Below, one piece after another: positions 22,015 to 30,889 of a DNA stretch of 64,000 nt. The DNA lies in the NCBI GenBank assembly GCA_021186555.1, contig JAJKFL010000011.1, positions 2,011,001-2,075,000 of the forward strand, in the 5' to 3' direction. The notes beneath the pieces were generated by a model. The model saw nothing but the letters and a program-made list of their open reading frames with translations. It was not told where the DNA came from and did no database searches. Position 1 is the first letter of the stretch. Every line of letters starts with the position of its first letter. Both the position numbers and the translations under genes were made by a program. This DNA is from Reticulitermes speratus (lineage: Eukaryota > Arthropoda > Insecta > Blattodea > Rhinotermitidae).

Positions 22015-22170
22015 GCCACAGACGACAATATAATATGGCGCATGCATTTTGCTTGTTGGATGATGAAGGCTACAGACACACACTCACAATATGCAATACT
22101 TGTTGGTTTTTCACGGCAACAATGGTTACGCACACGCGCCTGACCGTTACGTTATACGTACATTGCGTGT
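22015..22170 (+). repeat. Dispersed repeat D2 (first copy)
   Basis: GAAGGCTAC, CACTCACAATATG, CAACAATGGTTACGC, ACGCGCCTGA and CGTTACGTTATACGTACATT match in order the stretch 25060-25165. Similarity of about 75-80% by eye over roughly 120 bp. Between the two copies lies other repeat DNA. Confidence 0.7.
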
Positions 22171-22240
22171 GTTGTTAATTCATCTGTTTTTGAGTAAGAA
22201 TATATATATATATATCTTACTGTTTGTTAGTAAATACATA

Positions 22241-22512
22241 TTTGTAGTGTTTTAAATGATCCATAACCGTGCATTGAGCAACTGGATACGATAGCAAACC
22301 CAACAAATGCACATAAATGTATGAAAGTATATTATACACACCGTATACCTCCTACATGTTTCGGCACATTCCTGAAGATGGCAGCATGAGTGGTCGAAAC
22401 ATGTTGGAGGTGTACAGTTTGCATAATGTACTATCATACACGTATGTGTATTTGTGGGTTTTGCTCTCGTATCCAACTTATAGTGTTACATAAACATTTT
22501 TAAAACACTTTC
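22241..22512 (+). mobile_element. Foldback element centred on a hammerhead-like motif (family 1)
   Basis: Arms of about 110-130 bp mirror each other around 22379: for example ACTGGATACGATAGCAAACC (22281) against GGGTTTTGCTCTCGTATCCA (22457), and CCTACATGTTTCGG (22351) against TCGAAACATGTTGG (22394). The plus strand carries CTGAAGA (22372-22378), T, a poorly paired helix II, GAAAC (22396-22400) and ATGTT. The minus strand carries GCCGAAACATGTAGG but no 5' core. The two motifs overlap, as if two copies had fused head to head. Confidence 0.6.
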
Positions 22513-23766
22513 ATCGCTCTGTCTCTTTCGCTTCCTCCAGCTCATTACAACCAAATCTTTCCCACACTTTCAAGATGCTGTGTTTTGTCTCCCACCACCT
22601 CTAAACTAGTAATAATCCTGTTCATATTTTATCGCCAGAAGGTATAAGCGGTGGCTTTCAAAATTTTACTGGCTGTTAATTGCTGCAAAACACAGCAACA
22701 CTGGGACCTATATTGCATTTCAAACGCCGCTGCTTGTCATGTTTGCTGCTCCGTAGGAGGCAAAGCAATGTCCAGGCAGAGTCGTGTAAAGGATGCATTC
22801 TTTGTCAGCTTTTTACTGTCTTCAGTGCGTGGAGTTGTCTGTATAAGTGTCACTGCAGTATGTACACTTTTTATTCTTTTGTTTATTGTGTCTGATCTTT
22901 GTAGTAGTGTTAGTAGTTTTTTTTTGTCGTTGAAAGAAATAGATGAGCAATTTCACTGGCAGTAATCGTTTCCTTTATGGCCCGTGGGTTTTCAAACTAA
23001 CGACGAAATCTTGTTCTTATTGCTGTGATACTGGTCCTTCTGTTCGTGGCTAACAGTATCGTTCACAGTTGAAAGCAGGACTTGTCAGACCGCATGGTTT
23101 CCTTTTTGGTTAACTGCAGAGCTCACACCTGTCTACTGCCCCCGCATTTGTACTGGACTTCTTTAAAAAAAAAAGGGCGGAGGAATTCAACGGGGTACGC
23201 AGCTTAGTTTGAGTGAGGGGGGGGGGATTTAAATTGTAATAACGAAAAGCTCTGAATGTATTTTCAGTGATTATATTATGGCTGTGTTCTCACCTCATAT
23301 TGTTAGGAACAAGGAAGTTTGCTGTAGGGAAGTGCCTGGTTCGAAACTCGTGCGGATTCCAACCGAACACTGCTGACATGTGCTGAATCTATGTGATTAT
23401 CTGTTCGTGAATTTTACAAAAATAAACACGTTTGTTGCAGGATTATTGGGACTGTGATGAGAGTAGAGGTTTAGCGATTTCGTTAAACATTGGTATTTAG
23501 GGGCGAGGGTATTTTTTAGGGTTTATTTTGATAGTGAGGAACATGTGGATTAGTAACTTTGGTGAGCGCTTGTATTTCTAATGCAGACTATTATATTCCG
23601 TGTTTCTTCTCATGCTAAATAAAGACGTGTTGACATCCCACGTCTTTTAAGAATAAAATTAATATAATACTCGTTATGTTTCAAAAGTCATTTCATACCT
23701 CACATAAAACACACTGCACCTCTATTACAAAGACAAAGTCCTTGAAATAGTATAGGGGCTTGATTG
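22513..23766. other. No recognisable gene
   Basis: A 104-codon frame at about 22651-22965 is Cys- and Ser-rich without a known domain. GTGCCTGGTTCGAAACTCG at 23334-23352 resembles a B box but has no A box partner. Homopolymer tracts: T at 22918, A at 23166, G at 23218. Confidence 0.45.
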
Positions 23767-24046
23767 CAGTTTGTTCTTTTATTTTCCAATGACGCAACAG
23801 CCCCTAGTGGGCCAGGGCTTCCTCATTATTGAGGCGTCACGATCACACTTGGACACGCCACACTCGGTAGGACTCCTCTGGACGAGCGATCAGCCCTACC
23901 CAAAAACCTGTACCTGACAACAAAATCACACACAACAGACGGACATCCATGCCCGGCGGGATTTGAAACCGGAATCCCAGCAAGCGAGCGGTCACAGACC
24001 CACACCTTAGACCGCGCGGCCACTGGGATCGGCACAGTTTGTTCTT
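23767..24046 (-). mobile_element. SINE1 copy with 12-bp target-site duplication
   Basis: CAGTTTGTTCTT at 23767-23778 and 24035-24046 flanks a reverse SINE1. The minus strand has the tRNA-like head GCCGATCCCAGTGGCCGCGC + GGTCTAAGG (A box) and a damaged B box (CGGTTTCAAATCCCGCC), then the body CATGGATGTCCGTCTGTTGT and AGGTACAGGTTTTTGGGTAG. SINE1 is transcribed by RNA polymerase III when intact and depends on a LINE for insertion; neither point can be tested here. Confidence 0.85.
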
Positions 24047-24513
24047 AAAGACACATAAATACACTCTGTGTGCGAAATGGAGACGTGTTGTACATTGAAG
24101 CTCACGGTATATGCAGTAACAGCTGTATCTTGAAGTGTTAATTGATTGAATTAGCATCTTAATCTAAATATATAATTTACTTTACCCTCTTAATGCAAAG
24201 ACGGTAGAGAATTACGGATGTAAATTATGGTAATTCGTACCGAAATTATTTCTGTGGAAATGACACAGACTCGACTGTGTATCTTTCGTCTGTCCACACA
24301 ATATGACGTACAACGTTACGTCAGGCTATTGATATATTTCTCGTTACACGTAAGTGCAAGTACTAATTTGTGCATACCTGTCAGGTACAATCTGTGGTAA
24401 ATTAGTCCGTTAACTTTCCTGTTTATAAAAATCAAACACTGAGCCTACAATTATCACGTTGGTGCTACTGCAGTTCAAGACACATTTCTGATGGCGGGGA
24501 CTGTGAACGTTGC

Positions 24514-24655
24514 CGTCTTCCGGGATGTGCTGCCATGTAGCCTGGCAAATATTCACCGACGTTTCAGAGTAAACTGCTACCCCCTGATCAGGTCGAATAC
24601 CTACCCTAATGATAAAAGTAACCGGCGCTTCTGAAACGTCGGTATTAAAGTTTGT
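24514..24655. mobile_element. Family 2 element with hammerhead-like motifs on both strands
   Basis: Starts with GTCTTCCGGGATGTGCTGCC and continues TGGCAAATATTCACCGACGT. Minus motif: CTGATCA (24591-24585, G8 changed to C), GGGG/CTCT helix, GAAAC (24565-24561), GTC. Plus motif: CTAATGA (24606-24612, G5 changed to A), AAAAG/CTTCT helix, GAAAC (24633-24637), GTC. Each core has a single disabling change at a different position. The outer right arm is lost. Confidence 0.6.
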
Positions 24656-24825
24656 GTATATGATATCATACTCCTGAAGACAGTTACCTTCACAACAGTT
24701 TGTTCATTACAAGTCTTGTTTTGTAAAAATGCGCAACGTATATTTAGTAATGCAGCTCAGCTTAATAGGAGACCTTTTCCTGGGTTCTTTAGTAAATGAT
24801 GGAGTCATATGATTTGAGCGTGCCT

Positions 24826-24830
24826 TATTA

Positions 24831-24880
<50 letters not shown>
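24826..24880 (+). repeat. (TTA)n microsatellite
   Basis: About 18 TTA triplets with one interruption, lying just before a SINE4 3' fragment. LINE 3' ends in this window also carry (TTA)n, so it may be a retroposon tail. Confidence 0.9.
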
Positions 24881-24885
24881 AAGAT

Positions 24886-24990
24886 ATCCTTTAAGGCCTG
24901 GATAGGACCTTAGGGCTCCAGGAGTTGAGGCTCTCAGAATTTCTAGACAATCGGCGTATGAAAGTGGTAAGATTGCAGTGCTTAAACTGG
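24886..24990 (-). mobile_element. SINE4 3' fragment
   Basis: CCTTTAAGGCCTGGATAGGA, CTTAGGGCTCCAGGAGTTGA, GGCTCTCAG and GACAATCGGCGTATGAAAGT, GGTAAGATTG match 47444-47530 of the complete SINE4. 5'-truncated, as usual for reverse-transcribed insertions. Confidence 0.7.
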
Positions 24991-25049
24991 GTACGTTATG
25001 CTCTCCTGGTACGGATTGTCAGGTTTTGCGAAGTGTTTTATAGTGATGC

Positions 25050-25185
25050 GCTTTGCATGATGGGTAAGGAAGGCTACAAACTCACACTCAAAATATGTAA
25101 CACATTGCTTTTCCATAGCAACAGTGGTTACGCGAACGCGCCTCAATCTTACGTTATACGTACATTGCCTGTCTTGTACGCTTAT
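25050..25185 (+). repeat. Dispersed repeat D2 (second copy)
   Basis: Matches 22060-22165 in blocks: GAAGGCTAC, CTCACACTCAAAATATG, CAACAGTGGTTACGCGAACG, CGCCTCA and CTTACGTTATACGTACATTG. A 112-codon frame crosses it but has no known domain. Confidence 0.7.
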
Positions 25186-25850
25186 TTCATAACTTCAGAT
25201 AACAAATGTTTCTTTGTAATACCGACTGCTGGCGCCACATGCTTTTCATTTAAACAGGTGTAACGTGACAGCTCTCTTAGTTTGCGGCGAATAATGCAAA
25301 CAATGACTGTCCCTTAAGGCGTAGTCACTGTAGTAGTAATAATAGCAATATAATTGTCCAGGCAACTAAGCTGCTAATTTCTGCAATATTCCTTAAATTG
25401 CCTTCAAAGATTTTCGCTGTTAACAACAGGCCCATGTCTCGACCCAGTTCTCACGGTGCAAGACACAGGGCCATTACCCTCATTTACGAAACGAAATTTT
25501 GCTTTCGGCATTCATTTACACCAAACATTCAAATGTGAGGTAAGTTCTTATGCGGGGTATTATGACCAACTTTTTACTTTGAATTAGTGTGTCTGTGATC
25601 CTCAGGGCCCGACCCTAGCGTACTGGTAACTGATTGTTGGCTTCAATCTGAGTGCTTCCAGGGACACACCGGAAATTCAAATTAGAATATGGCACAAGAG
25701 CACCGGAACAATCAGAACTCGTGTTTCCTGGGGCATCAGGTATGTGTGTTATGTTCCTTTCGGCGTTATGGGAAGCAATTATTTAATTACACTTCGTGGC
25801 TAAGAATAATGATAATTTCACACTGTTGCCACCGTGCATCTTCGTCATAT
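25186..25850. other. No recognisable gene
   Basis: No repeat, tRNA-like head or hammerhead core seen. Ends at the perfect palindrome. Confidence 0.4.
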
Positions 25851-26036
25851 TAAATTAAGTTATAGACCAACTGATGCACACTAAAACTACTTTTTTAAGT
25901 AGCTTTATTATTAAAATTGTTAAAAATGATCCTAGGATCGAAACACGTGTAGGGGTACAATTTTTAACAATTTTAATAATAAAGCTACTTAAAAAAGTAG
26001 TTTTAGTGTGCATCAGTTGGTCTATAACTTAATTTA
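25851..26036. mobile_element. Perfect palindrome, 76-bp arms, with a half hammerhead in its loop
   Basis: The left arm 25851-25926 and right arm 25961-26036 are exact reverse complements with a 34-base spacer. The arms contain their own small hairpin (CTACTTTTTTAAGTAG). The spacer carries TGATCCTAGGATCGAAACAC + GTGTAGGGG: hairpin GATCCTAGGATC, then GAAAC (25940-25944), palindrome ACACGTGT and GTA. The 5' CTGATGA core is reduced to TGA because the left arm runs into it. The lack of any mismatch between the arms means very recent origin or ongoing gene conversion. Confidence 0.75.
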
Positions 26037-26960
26037 ATGATAATTTCGTTTTTGTCTTTTGTTTTTTTTGCATTTCTTTCATATTACCTCATCTTTTGAA
26101 GTGAACATGACTATTTTAATATTTTTGAAAATTTTTTTTTTCCAATTTCAACTAAATGTCACGAACATTTAATTTTATAACAAGAGATATAGTTTCGTAA
26201 GATGGTATATTTTAAGAGAGAATGTCTCATACATTATAGACTCCATATTCAGGCGTCTGGGAGACAAAACTTTCAATCTGTCTTTCAAACTCAAACTTAG
26301 TTCCAGTCTGCCAGGCTACCGGATTTGCTACGTGACGTTTGTCATTCTCTGTAGTCTCTATATACGATTTTCTGAATAATACTTGGAAATAGATCAACAA
26401 CTCCTCCTGTCGGATTCAGACCAACTCACCATTCTTAAACGTATTTCCATCTCAATCGACGCTGCATTACTTCTGTAGTTGAAAGAAGCAAATTTTCTAC
26501 AGTTAAATAAAACTTATATTCTTCAAGTTAACCTAATAGATGAAGCAGTCGACCCACTGTATGACGTTCTCTCTCTTATGGACATTGTATTATTCCTGTG
26601 GCGGAAGGCGACAGCTTTCTGGTTACGCTCCGAGGACGTCCTAACTGTCATAATGACCAGGAAGTGTGTGTCCCATCGCACATGGCTGCTGTCGGAAAGA
26701 CACACATAGTTGTAACAGATATCACATGTAAAGCTTCTGAGGTGTTTAGCCTTGCGGGGTTAGGGAACCGTGAAATTTAGTGGGGTGTCTGGACGAAACG
26801 TTCTTGTGTTTATAGGAAATTCTGCGGAAGGACTTCGCAGACTCATTGAAGTTAAAAGGGCTAATGATCTCATACCTCACTTGTGTATGGCCTTACTTAT
26901 GGATACTGTTACTGTTTGTTACTCTATTTAAATCACTTTTTAACTGCATGTATTCTACAG
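26037..26960. other. No recognisable gene
   Basis: AT-rich. The short overlapping frames near 26479-26780 lack known domains. Confidence 0.4.
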
Positions 26961-27513
26961 GGTGATTCAGGAAGGAAGGTCAATATTGTGAGAGGTCATT
27001 GTGAGAAAAACATTTATATGAGTCTGTGTATAATTCTGAATAGATACAGAGATAAAGCTGTTTGAATATCCAGACCTAAGTCCGTTAGGGTTTTGTTTGT
27101 GGGGTTGGATGAAGAGCGAAGTTTACAAAATAAAGGTGGATACACGAGACGAAATGCGCTCTCGCGTTTTGGATGCTGCTGTCTGCGTAAAGAAACGTGA
27201 AGATCAGCTCAGACGAACAACACGCGATCTTCGGACACGAGTTGCAAAGTGCACTGAGGTTGACGGTGGGATTTTTCGAACATTTATTGTCAGCTGTAAC
27301 AACTTTGTCATTTAAACATTAAATAAAAATGAAAATTAATTTAACAGTAAGTACTTCTTTCTTTGTTACAATTCACAATGCTTTTGTGTTTGTAGATACA
27401 AACAGCTCTATCTCGGGAACCATTCAGAATTAGGCACAGGTTTGTATGAACTTTTCTCACAATTACCGATACTATCACCTGCACAAAATATTCACCTTTT
27501 TTCCTGAATAACC
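26961..27513 (+). mobile_element. Internally deleted mariner-type transposon
   Basis: The left end GGTGATTCAGGAAGGAAGGT + CAATATT (26961) mirrors the right end (27513 backwards: GGTTATTCAGGAAAAAAGGT + GAATATT). Similarity continues inward about 110 bp (TAATTCTGAATAG / TAATTCTGAATGG; AGATAAAGCTGTTTG / AGATAGAGCTGTTTG). Only the last part of a transposase gene lies between, so the element is non-autonomous. A TA target duplication is not clear. Confidence 0.7.
27060..27315 (+). pseudogene. Transposase C-terminus, IS630/Tc1/mariner superfamily
   Basis: The frame reads FEYPDLSPLGFCLWGWMKSE followed by VYKIKVDTRDEMRSRVLDAA and, near the end, RRTTRDLRTRVAKC-EVDGGIF. P-D-L-x-P-L-x-F-x-L-W-G precedes the last catalytic acid region of many insect mariner-type transposases, and VDTREEL / EVDGGIF-like endings are common in the same group. 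About 84 residues of roughly 340 remain. The N-terminal HTH and first two catalytic Asp are gone, so it cannot be active. The stop is TAA at 27313, with AATAAA shortly after. Confidence 0.7.
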
Positions 27514-27594
27514 ATATATACGAGTACTACGATACGTTTCCCGATTTTGATTAGCATGACAAAGGAATGTCAGAAAAACAGCACTTACGAGAGC

Positions 27595-27742
27595 CGGTTT
27601 TCCGGTAGGTATATGAAACTGGAAAAGGTAAAGGTCTCCCCATACATGCCATGAAGGTACACAAGGGGAGGAGAGGTGTAGCTCTGCTCCGTCCGAACCT
27701 CGACGCTAATGGAGAGGAAACTGGTGGTTCCACAGTACGTAT
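27595..27742 (-). mobile_element. SINE3 fragment, reverse
   Basis: The minus strand contains GCGTCGAGGTTCGGACGGAG, CAGAGCTACACCTCTCCTCC, then CCTTCATGGCATG. It parallels GTGCCGAGGTTAAGCATGAG, GAGGTGTACCTCTGCTCCCC, GCCTTCATT at 63220-63280. Confidence 0.6.
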
Positions 27743-28140
27743 GACAAGTGCTGAACATAACATTGCGCAGTTCTGCTAGTGGTTGCTAATATGGCATGTT
27801 CAGGAATGAGTACAATTTTCTTAGTTCGTTGTTAAATTGACTTCAGTGCAACTGATTTAATTTAATGGATTTATAATGACTCCATTTCTGTTCCTAAAGT
27901 TTAATGGGGGGATTAGACAGGCTTTGAAACGAAAGAGGATGGAACTGACAAGCAGTGGCCTTGTCCTGTCTCTCACGTTACGACATATCACTGCTTCCCG
28001 CTGATGCCTCAGGCTCGGTGGATATCGGAAAAAAATAGTTCCGCACATATTTCTTCTTTTTATGGGAATATCTAATTGTTATAAGATTTTTTATATCCAC
28101 GAGAAAATAATAAATAATTGAATGATAAATATTAAAATTA
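27743..28140. other. No recognisable gene
   Basis: A 63-codon minus frame at 27857-28048 has no known domain. Nothing else seen. Confidence 0.35.
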
Positions 28141-28310
28141 TCGCCATTTGTGATGTGAAGTTATGTTTTTAGATTAATAAGTACAAATGTTTCGGTGGGT
28201 TATGCTGCCTCTATCTTCATTATCCTGAAAATGAAAGCAGCAGGCTTGTCCAAAACGTGTGTAACTATTCTCCCAACTATATTGCGTCACATGCCGTAGA
28301 CCATAATTTT
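28141..28310. mobile_element. Decayed inverted pair of hammerhead-like motifs (family 1)
   Basis: Minus strand: ATGAAGA (about 28221-28215) and CCGAAACATTTGTAC (28195-28181). Plus strand: CTGAAAA (about 28225), T, GC...GC-rich middle, then CCAAAACGTGTGTAAC (about 28250). The outer sequences (TTAAAATTAT at 28132-28141 and ATAATTTTAA at 28303-28312) still mirror each other. Both cores are damaged, making this the oldest-looking pair in the window. Confidence 0.45.
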
Positions 28311-28540
28311 AAACTAAGAATCGATCTTGGGAACAGCTAATTAAATTAACTTTCTGCTTATGTGTATTTGTGGATTTGAGAATTTTTGTGTTAGGCCATA
28401 CTGATAAACGATAAGCTACATTTGTTATAATGTTGTACTGCTGCGTTTTCATCCTGAAATTACAGAAAACTGTACTTGATTACATAACCAACACATTTCA
28501 GATAATAAAATAAAATTGAGAAAAAGCAGCTTAGTCCACT

Positions 28541-28582
28541 CTTCTACATGTTTCGGCCTTGCAGGTTCATCTTCAGGGAGCT
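28541..28582 (-). ncRNA. Hammerhead ribozyme-like motif, both core halves intact
   Basis: The minus strand reads CTCC-CTGAAGA (28576-28570)-T-GAACCTGCAAGGCC-GAAAC (28554-28550)-ATGTA-GAAGAG. Helix II keeps an inner CCT/AGG but the outer pairs have decayed. Helix I can pair CTCC with GAAGAG imperfectly. Helix III is the palindrome ACATGT, which would favour pairing between two transcripts. Confidence 0.5.
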
Positions 28583-28796
28583 CATGAATATTAGCTCAAA
28601 TAACTAAATTTATGAACCAGTTATATCCCTAAGTAAGCTGATTTGTTACACACTATTTAAAGAACATTTTGGCTTCCACGTGTTTACTTCATAATGGGAG
28701 AATATCAGAATTATTGTCTGAAATGTGTACAACAGAATATATTTTCCTTAATACAATCAGTAATGGTATAATATGTTAAGGTATAAAATAATTGAC

Positions 28797-29062
28797 GCTG
28801 ATCTCGGTGGCTGTGAGGTCTAAGGAATACGTCTGTAGCCGCTCAATTGCTGGTATCGCGGGTTTGAATCCTGCTGAGGACATGGATGTTCGTCTCTATA
28901 TTTGTCTTGTGTTGTGTAGGTAGCGGCCTCTGCGACGGGCTGATCACTCGTTCTGACGAGTCCAGTCGGGAGTGTGTGTGTCTAATTGTGTGTGACCTAG
29001 AAACTTCAAACTTAGGCATGTTATGCCTGATTTGGGCTCTGCGCCACAGAAAAATAAATACG
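28797..29062 (+). mobile_element. SINE1 copy, diverged
   Basis: The head GCTGATCTCGGTGGCTGTGA + GGTCTAAGG (A box) and B box GGGTTTGAATCCTGC are followed by the body CATGGATGTTCGTCTC, TCTGCGACGGGCTGATCACT and GTGTGTGACCTAGAAACTTC, ending GCCACAGAAAAATAAATACG. No clear target duplication. Confidence 0.75.
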
Positions 29063-30019
29063 AGTTAGTAAATAAAGTTCAAATACTTTGGTGTACGTCC
29101 TGTGGTTATTTATGTATAAGTCGGCCGTCATAGACACGTCAAACTTGTGTTTTATCTGAGTGTCCTTACGCAGTCTGTTTTATTTTGTTGACAGATATCA
29201 TTTCATCCTCTAACCTTCAGGGACTGTTTGTAACAATGCAGCGTACTGAGAGATGTAACTGATCTATAACTTCAGTGATTTTCGCTAATGTTCATTGCTG
29301 TCCCTGAAGATGGCCCTGTAGGGCCGAAACATGTAGGAAGGTGGAATAAATTGTTTTTTTTTTTTCAAAATTTTTTTAATTCCATGTATGGTTGCCTTGT
29401 ATTAACCGAGTATGTTATAATGCATTTTGAAAATGGTCACAACTGGCATGTAAACACCTGCAGACTGTATTTGTACATGCAGATTCGAGTTCTTTTTTGG
29501 CAGTTCCTTTCGTAATTTTTTGTGCAGTCCGATGCAATAATTTTGTTTAATTCTTAAATGATAGAATTCGGCATGTTGATTCATTTATCTCTGAATAAAA
29601 CATTTCACATTCATTTCGTTCGTTAGGCTGTGTTCAGATGGAGGTACTTTACAGAGACGATTTGATGTCCCAGAATTCAGAACCATTTAAGATGTAGAAA
29701 TGATTCTTACATCTTCCAATTTACTCAGCTTCCCGTAATTTGTCTACATCATTTATTTCACTTTTTAAAATGTTCCTTGGATTATTCTTTTACCTGCTAT
29801 TTATAGTGCGTGTGGTAGATCTGATGGTTAATGAGGATAAGAAGCTTCACTCCTCCGCCAGTTCTGAGGATTACACAGAGGTGTAATCGAGGATTACGTT
29901 CTTCTAGCATGTGACTTTGCGTTTCTGGGTACGTGGTCCCCGCCTTTTCAAAGGATGGTGTCGCCTTCAATGTCAAGTTTTGAATGTCCGTGTAGCATGT
30001 ACCTTCAACCCTTTCACGG
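29063..30019. other. No gene apart from the hammerhead motif
   Basis: AT-rich sequence surrounding the motif at 29297-29345. The 75-codon frame over it is incidental. Confidence 0.4.
29297..29345 (+). ncRNA. Hammerhead ribozyme with intact core (family 1)
   Basis: The best copy in the window. CTGAAGA (29304-29310), one extra T (29311), helix II GGCCC-TGTA-GGGCC with five perfect pairs, GAAAC (29326-29330), helix III palindrome ACATGT (29329-29334), cleavage triplet GTA with predicted cut after 29335. Helix I pairs TCC (29301-29303) with GGA (29336-29338) and continues with one mismatch. Two-base helix III stems are expected to act as dimers, which a self-complementary ACATGT allows. The extra base after A9 occurs in nearly all copies here. 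Expected role: processing of a Penelope-like element transcript. Confidence 0.65.
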
Positions 30020-30105
30020 TGAATGAGACAAACTCCGTCGAAACGTCGGGAATATCTTACCCAGCGAAATAGCTACATCATATTCCAGAAGACCGGAACC
30101 CTTTA
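30018..30105 (+). mobile_element. Family 2 right half with near-canonical hammerhead core
   Basis: TGAATGA (30020-30026), hairpin GAC-AAACTCC-GTC, GAAAC (30040-30044), GTC (30045-30047), then GGGAATATCTTACC and, at the end, ACATCATATTCCAGAAGAC, the family's outer terminus. The only core fault is one extra A in TGA(A)TGA and loss of C3. ACGT is the tiny palindromic helix III. No left arm is visible. Confidence 0.5.
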
Positions 30106-30142
30106 TATTGATCTGTTTTGTGACCAGTCGTTGGACAGCTTG

Positions 30143-30215
30143 GTGTCCGGATAGCTCAGTACAGTGACGAAATTACTGAATGATCAGGGCTCGATTCCTG
30201 GCAGGATAAGAAATT
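30143..30215 (+). mobile_element. tRNA-like retroposon head
   Basis: TGTCCGGATAGCTCAGTACA (A-box-like TAGCTCAGT) and AGGGCTCGATTCCTGGCAGG (B box) at tRNA spacing, then ATAAGAAATTTTTTTC. No matching acceptor stem, so it is not a tRNA gene. Sequence to about 30420 may be the body of an unrecognised SINE. Confidence 0.5.
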
Positions 30216-30419
30216 TTTTTCTTAGCCACCGCATCCAAATCGGCTTAGCGAAACATCCAGCCTCGTGTGCAGTGGATATTTTGGAGTGTCTCCTGAGGGT
30301 AAAAACGGGTCGGGGTATTATGCTGACATCTTATCTGCATCTGATGCAGTTAAGACGACTAACCATACGTCCTTATGACACGACGCCTAACCAAACACAG
30401 GGGCAGCTTTATTGTAGCA

Positions 30420-30434
30420 CGGGGGGGGGGGGGG
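30420..30434 (+). repeat. Poly-G tract
   Basis: Fifteen consecutive G between CAC and ATTGTGG. Could form a G-rich structure; its length is also unreliable in assemblies. Confidence 0.9.
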
Positions 30435-30889
30435 ATTGTGGCAGAGCAACTGAGAAAAACCACGTGAAGTCATAATGAATGTTCTGAAGAAGAATGAAGA
30501 CGCAGGTTCAGCCTGTCGGCCAGGGAGTTCGGTAGCTCACGTACGGAGACATTTATTTTGCTGATCACTGTGGCTATCGCACGGATCTCACGGGCAGTAG
30601 AGGAACCAAATCGCGGAACGCTCAGAATTGCTCCATTCTCGCACGTAGGAATTGGAATCTGCTCGCTGTACGTCTCCCACGCCTTCAACTTAGTTGCAGT
30701 TCAAAACTGCATAGCCTGTCTCGGAGGTTCTTGAACCGGAATGTTCAAAATACAGGCCTACTTAATTCTTGTGAATACTGATTGATATTTCTCCAGCAGT
30801 TTTGTTTATAAAACATGGTCCGTGCGACAAATCTGAAATATAATTTTAATGGAATTCATCCTGTTGTATTGTGCTAAATTAATAGTCTT
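30435..30889. other. No recognisable gene
   Basis: A 72-codon minus frame at 30470-30688 has no known domain. Confidence 0.35.
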
